From the NCBI GenBank assembly GCA_002352055.1, contig DEHS01000094.1, forward strand, positions 102,594 through 111,480: 8,887 nt of DNA, in the 5' to 3' direction. This DNA comes from Legionellaceae bacterium UBA2794. GTDB taxonomy: Bacteria; Pseudomonadota; Gammaproteobacteria; Legionellales; Legionellaceae. Shown one piece after another: positions 5,592 to 8,887 of this stretch; position 1 is the first letter of the stretch; each line of letters starts with the position of its first letter. The notes under the pieces are model-generated. The model was not told where the DNA came from, did no database searches, and was given only the letters and a program-made list of their open reading frames with translations. A program made the position numbers and the translations under genes.

Positions 5592-6620
5592 ATGAAAAAC
5601 GACTACAGCCAATTTGAGCAAAGAAAACGCGATCACATCGAGCTTGCCCTAATGCCGGCTAATCAAAGCAGTGAATTAAACCCTTTTGATGCCCTTCATT
5701 TAATCCATGAGGCCATGCCCGATATCAATTTTAATGATATTTCTATCAAAAGTACCCGGTTTAACCAAAAAATAAATACACCGTTTATAATCAGTTCCAT
5801 GACCGCCGGCCATGAACATGCAGCCAATATAAATTTTAGGCTTATGGAGGCTTGCGCTCAAACGGGATGGGCCATGGGTGTAGGGTCACAACGACGCGAA
5901 TTAACCGACAAAAACGCTGCTTTTGAATGGGATCCCTTGCGCAAAAAATTTCCTGATGTCAATCTGTTTAGTAATATTGGCATAGCTCAAATAATAACTA
6001 CTCCTGCTGCTGCAATTTTGCGACTGATTGATACTCTTTCTGCCAAGGCTCTTATCATTCATTGCAACCCGCTACAAGAAGCTATTCAGCCAGAAGGAAC
6101 CCCTGATTTTAAAGGATGTTGGGAAGCATTAGATCAATTAGTATCTTCCCTTCCAGTACCCATTATTTTAAAAGAAACAGGTTGTGGCTTTTCGCAACAA
6201 ACACTTCAGCGCATCAATCAAACAGGTGTTGCAGCCGTTGATGTAAGCGGTGTAGGAGGCACACATTGGGGAAGAATTGAAGGACATCGCGCCACGAATG
6301 ATCCCGTCCGACAGCAAACAGCAACAACATTTAGAAACTGGGGAATTGATACCATTCAAAGCGTCATCAGTGCGCAAAAAATAAACCCCGATTTTGAAAT
6401 TTGGGGATCTGGTGGGGTGCGACACGGTCTGGATGCAGCTAAATTATTTGCTTTAGGTGCCACCACAGTAGGATTCGCGAAACCCATGTTAGAAGCGGCC
6501 TTATTATCTACCGAAGAAGTCTTGCAAAAAATGAACATTATTGAATATGAATTAAAAACAGCCATGTTTTGTACCGGAAGCCCAACACTTGAAGCGTTAA
6601 AGGAGAAGGCATGTCTTTAG
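5592..6620 (+). CDS. fni: type 2 isopentenyl-diphosphate delta-isomerase
   Basis: The enzyme interconverts isopentenyl and dimethylallyl diphosphate using reduced FMN and a divalent metal, in the cytoplasm. It has 342 residues, normal for the family. Visible landmarks in order: RKRDHIELAL (11-20) binding the substrate diphosphate; ISSMTAG (67-73) and GVGSQR (96-101) in the FMN site; HCNPLQE (157-163), holding the His, Asn, Gln and Glu that match the active-site residues of characterised IDI-2 enzymes; ILKETGCG (192-199); DVSGVGGT (217-224); and GSGGVR (272-277) for phosphate binding. HCN replaces the more usual HLN and should be tolerated. The ATG at 5592 fits the family N-terminus, but the ribosome site is weak (AGAG). 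No clear promoter is visible in the 80 bases upstream. It is the first gene of the operon and overlaps the reductase by 10 bases. This enzyme class typically accompanies the mevalonate pathway, as here. Confidence 0.97.
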   Translation: MKNDYSQFEQRKRDHIELALMPANQSSELNPFDALHLIHEAMPDINFNDISIKSTRFNQKINTPFIISSMTAGHEHAANINFRLMEACAQTGWAMGVGSQRRELTDKNAAFEWDPLRKKFPDVNLFSNIGIAQIITTPAAAILRLIDTLSAKALIIHCNPLQEAIQPEGTPDFKGCWEALDQLVSSLPVPIILKETGCGFSQQTLQRINQTGVAAVDVSGVGGTHWGRIEGHRATNDPVRQQTATTFRNWGIDTIQSVISAQKINPDFEIWGSGGVRHGLDAAKLFALGATTVGFAKPMLEAALLSTEEVLQKMNIIEYELKTAMFCTGSPTLEALKEKACL

Positions 6621-7909
6621 CATCCAATGCCAATGAGTTATTCACTGGATTCTCCAAATTATCTCGTGAGCAAAGATTTGAAAGATTATTGACTTTAGGA
6701 GCTCTCACCCAAGAGGATTTAAACTTCCTAAAACAAGGCGGCATCCATAATTTAGATCTTGCTGATAAATTAATTGAAAATGTGATCGGTTATTTCCAAT
6801 TACCCCTTGGTGTAGCCACCAATTTCAATATCAATGGTCGTGATTATGTCATCCCACTGGCCGTTGAAGAAACTTCTATCATTGCGGCTTTATCCAAATC
6901 TGCAAAATGGATAAGACAGCAAGGCGACATTACCACCTGGGTTGAGGGTGATTGCATATTAGGGCAAATTCAATTAGCTGAAGTGGTCAACTTCACCAGA
7001 TTTTCACAAATTTTTGCAGATAACAGACTTTATTTAATTAAAAAAGCAAATGAAGACGTCGCAGCAAATATGGTAAAACGTGGAGGTGGCGTAGTCGATT
7101 TACACCTACGGCAACTTCCCCGTGATGATGGTAAAACAATGGTAATAATTCACCTCACCATGAATAGTTGCGATGCGATGGGCGCAAACATCATAAATCA
7201 GGTCCTTGAATATTTAAAAGAACCCATAGAGCAGCTCACCGGTGAAAAAGTCACCATGTGTATATTGTCCAATTTAAACGATCAAAAGATTACATCAGCT
7301 CAGGTACGCATACATAGTATCGACCCGTCATTAGGTCATAAAATTCAGGAGGCTTCCCTATTTGCTGAAATGGATCCCTACCGCGCAGCCACTCATAACA
7401 AAGGAGTGATGAATGGTATTGATCCCGTTTTAATTGCAACCGGTAATGACTGGCGAGCCGTCGAGGCAGGTATTCATGCGTATGCTGCGCGATCGGGTAG
7501 ATATGAAGCCATCACGCGTTGGCGTTTTAAAGATAATATTTTAACCGGAACCTTGTCAGCTCCTTTAATTGTGGGAACTGTGGGTGGTGTTACTTCAATA
7601 CATCCTACGGCTAAAATGTGTTTGCGTATGTTAGACGTCCATTCGGCGAATGAGCTGTCACAAGTGATAGCAGCAGTTGGCTTGGTGCAAAATCTTGGAG
7701 CACTTACCGCGCTGTGTACAGAAGGGATTATTCAGGGGCATATGAAACTTCATATTGATAACCTTCTGCTCGTTGCAGGAGCTAATGAATTTGAAATGCC
7801 ATTACTCAAAGTGCGATTACAGGAATGGCTGGACCTAAATAAAAGAGTCAGTTTAAATCACGCACAAGTATTACTAGCGGAAATAAGGCAAGAAGAGGTT
7901 ACTGCATGA
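6611..7909 (+). CDS. mvaA: class II hydroxymethylglutaryl-CoA reductase
   Basis: The enzyme reduces HMG-CoA to mevalonate with four electrons from NAD(P)H, the committed step of the mevalonate route. Its 432 residues match the soluble bacterial class II form, with no membrane domain. Catalytic residues by comparison with the Pseudomonas mevalonii enzyme: Glu86 in PLAVEETSIIAA, Lys264 in THNKGVMNGIDP, Asp280 in ATGNDWRAVEAG, and His377 in QGHMKLH. DAMGAN (188-193) is the nucleotide-binding motif. The final 50 residues form the mobile helical flap domain that carries the catalytic His. The ATG at 6611 lies inside the end of fni and has AGGAG five bases upstream (6601-6605), a strong site. The stop overlaps the next start as ATGA. 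Whether the direction is synthetic or degradative is decided by context: the neighbouring isomerase and kinase argue for biosynthesis. Confidence 0.97.
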   Translation: MSLASNANELFTGFSKLSREQRFERLLTLGALTQEDLNFLKQGGIHNLDLADKLIENVIGYFQLPLGVATNFNINGRDYVIPLAVEETSIIAALSKSAKWIRQQGDITTWVEGDCILGQIQLAEVVNFTRFSQIFADNRLYLIKKANEDVAANMVKRGGGVVDLHLRQLPRDDGKTMVIIHLTMNSCDAMGANIINQVLEYLKEPIEQLTGEKVTMCILSNLNDQKITSAQVRIHSIDPSLGHKIQEASLFAEMDPYRAATHNKGVMNGIDPVLIATGNDWRAVEAGIHAYAARSGRYEAITRWRFKDNILTGTLSAPLIVGTVGGVTSIHPTAKMCLRMLDVHSANELSQVIAAVGLVQNLGALTALCTEGIIQGHMKLHIDNLLLVAGANEFEMPLLKVRLQEWLDLNKRVSLNHAQVLLAEIRQEEVTA

Positions 7910-8781
7910 AATGGAGCATTCCTGCCAAAACTTTTTTGTTAGGTGAATATGCTGCTGTGGCTGAAGCATCAGCCATAATTCTCACCACCAGCCCCTGCTT
8001 TGAATTAGAGCTTTCAAGTAAACCTGGTTTAACCAATATCCATCAAGAATCGCCTGCTGGATCATGGTGGCAAGCAAATGGGCATAAGTCTGGACTTGTT
8101 TTTTCCGACCCTTACAAGGGACAAGGTGGACTTGGAGCTTCAAGTGCACAATTTTTAGGAGCTTATTTAGCCCATTGTGATTTAACTCATCATGAGCCAA
8201 CTATAAATGATATGCTTCAGCCGTATTATAAATCATCCTGGTCAGGCAAAGGATTAAGGCCAAGTGGATATGATGTCATAGCGCAATCTCAAAATGGCTG
8301 CGTTTATATTAATAAAGGGAAAAACACCATACTATCCTACGACTGGCCATTTGAAAATCTGTCTTTTATTCTTCTGCATACCGGTGTAAAACTTGCCACT
8401 CATCATCATCTTCAGGATGCCGTGCTTCCTGACTCCATAAGCGAATTATCCGCAATAGTGGATAAAGCAAAAAACGCATTTGATAAATGTAATGAAGAAC
8501 TAATTATCAAATGTATTAATGATTATCACAACAGCTTGGTTCAATTGAACCTGATTGCGCCCCATACTTTAAATTTTATAGATTTGCTTAAAACGTATCC
8601 TGAAGTATTAGCCATTAAAGGATGTGGTGCATTAGGTGCTGATATCATTCTTATACTTACCCCGCGAAACGATTTGTCTTTGTTAAAGAATAAACTCAGA
8701 GCAGCTGATTGGCAGATTTTGGCTACCGAAGAGAATTTGACCAATATTAAACACAATGCCCTTATTAAAAACAGAGCTTAA
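7906..8781 (+). CDS. GHMP kinase, probable mevalonate or phosphomevalonate kinase
   Basis: The 291-residue protein has the three GHMP motifs. Motif 1 is IPAKTFLLGEYAAV (5-18), close to the PGKLLLxGEY of phosphomevalonate kinases. Motif 2, the phosphate loop, is GQGGLGASSA (72-81). Motif 3 near the C-terminus is KGCGALGAD (238-246), which departs from the usual GAGGGG. Asp123 in SGYDVIAQ is the likely catalytic base. The start overlaps the reductase stop (ATGA), with AGAGG seven bases upstream. Position in the operon points to a kinase of the mevalonate pathway. The motif 1 wording leans towards phosphomevalonate kinase, whereas the small size is shorter than typical members of either group (roughly 300-400). 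It could also be a divergent paralogue. No terminator is evident in the 83 bases before the tRNA. Confidence 0.83.
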   Translation: MKWSIPAKTFLLGEYAAVAEASAIILTTSPCFELELSSKPGLTNIHQESPAGSWWQANGHKSGLVFSDPYKGQGGLGASSAQFLGAYLAHCDLTHHEPTINDMLQPYYKSSWSGKGLRPSGYDVIAQSQNGCVYINKGKNTILSYDWPFENLSFILLHTGVKLATHHHLQDAVLPDSISELSAIVDKAKNAFDKCNEELIIKCINDYHNSLVQLNLIAPHTLNFIDLLKTYPEVLAIKGCGALGADIILILTPRNDLSLLKNKLRAADWQILATEENLTNIKHNALIKNRA

Positions 8782-8823
8782 CGTACACCTTAGTATTAAT
8801 ATTAAAATAATCCATAAAAACAC

Positions 8824-8851
8824 TTGAATTTCTACGCTAATACGGTATGAT
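8824..8851 (+). promoter_or_regulatory. promoter of the tRNA gene
   Basis: TTGAAT (8824-8829) and TATGAT (8846-8851) are 16 bases apart, four and five of six to the sigma-70 consensus. Transcription would begin near 8858, seven bases before the mature tRNA end. Confidence 0.6.
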
Positions 8852-8864
8852 TTCAGCCTCTTTA

Positions 8865-8887
8865 GGGCCGTTAGCTCAGTTGGTAGA
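8865..8887 (+). tRNA. 5' part of a tRNA gene, best fit tRNA-Lys
   Basis: The final 23 bases fit a tRNA 5' end: seven-base acceptor strand GGGCCGT, TA, D-stem GCTC, D-loop AGTTGGTA, then GA where the window stops. They differ from E. coli tRNA-Lys at one base (GGGTCGT there). The anticodon lies beyond the window, so the amino acid is inferred from similarity only. Confidence 0.85.

Noticed and set aside
6168..6744. Three overlapping minus-strand open frames opposite the isomerase and reductase genes.
   Set aside because: They are antisense shadows of strongly conserved enzymes, without ribosome sites or recognisable domains.
1..8887. CRISPR array, insertion sequence, integrase or attachment site.
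   Set aside because: No spaced direct repeats, transposase or integrase frames were seen. The tRNA at the right edge could be an integration site, but its 3' end is outside the window.

Overview
The window looks like chromosomal DNA of an AT-rich intracellular gammaproteobacterium, most probably a Legionella species. Three things point that way: a mevalonate-pathway operon, which is rare in gammaproteobacteria but established for Legionella and Coxiella; an orphan hydrophilic protein with effector-like composition; and a short GC-rich palindrome that I remember as recurrent in Legionella genomes. The genus is an inference from content and recall, because no database search was possible.

Layout. 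Positions 1-3385 (minus strand) hold a compact four-gene MCE-type lipid ABC transport operon, transcribed right to left: permease with an N-terminal STAS domain, ATPase, membrane-anchored MCE protein, and a PqiC-like outer-membrane lipoprotein that runs off the left edge. A strong 17-bp hairpin (3498-3540) separates it from an unrecognised 377-residue protein (3549-4682, minus strand), a candidate Dot/Icm-type effector. The start of that gene is set by a near-perfect Shine-Dalgarno at an ATG eight codons inside the longest open frame. A roughly 500-base intergenic region (4683-5185) follows. It holds candidate promoters in both directions, a 10-bp inverted repeat around a perfect TATAAT, a REP-like GC-rich hairpin, and a strikingly G-poor stretch. 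A small exported protein with four perfect RPYY repeats (5186-5464, plus strand) comes next, with its own hairpin downstream.

Positions 5592-8781 (plus strand) hold an overlapping three-gene isoprenoid operon: type 2 isopentenyl-diphosphate isomerase (FMN-dependent), class II HMG-CoA reductase, and a GHMP-superfamily kinase that is probably the mevalonate or phosphomevalonate kinase. The genes overlap by 10 and 4 bases, which suggests translational coupling. The window ends inside a tRNA gene whose first 23 bases best resemble tRNA-Lys and which has a recognisable promoter.

How the genes work together: the left operon encodes an envelope lipid-trafficking machine. The right operon supplies part of the route to IPP/DMAPP (reductase, one kinase, isomerase); HMG-CoA synthase, the other kinase and the decarboxylase must lie elsewhere. 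The two genes in the middle are accessory and of unknown function. They are the best place to look for something new.
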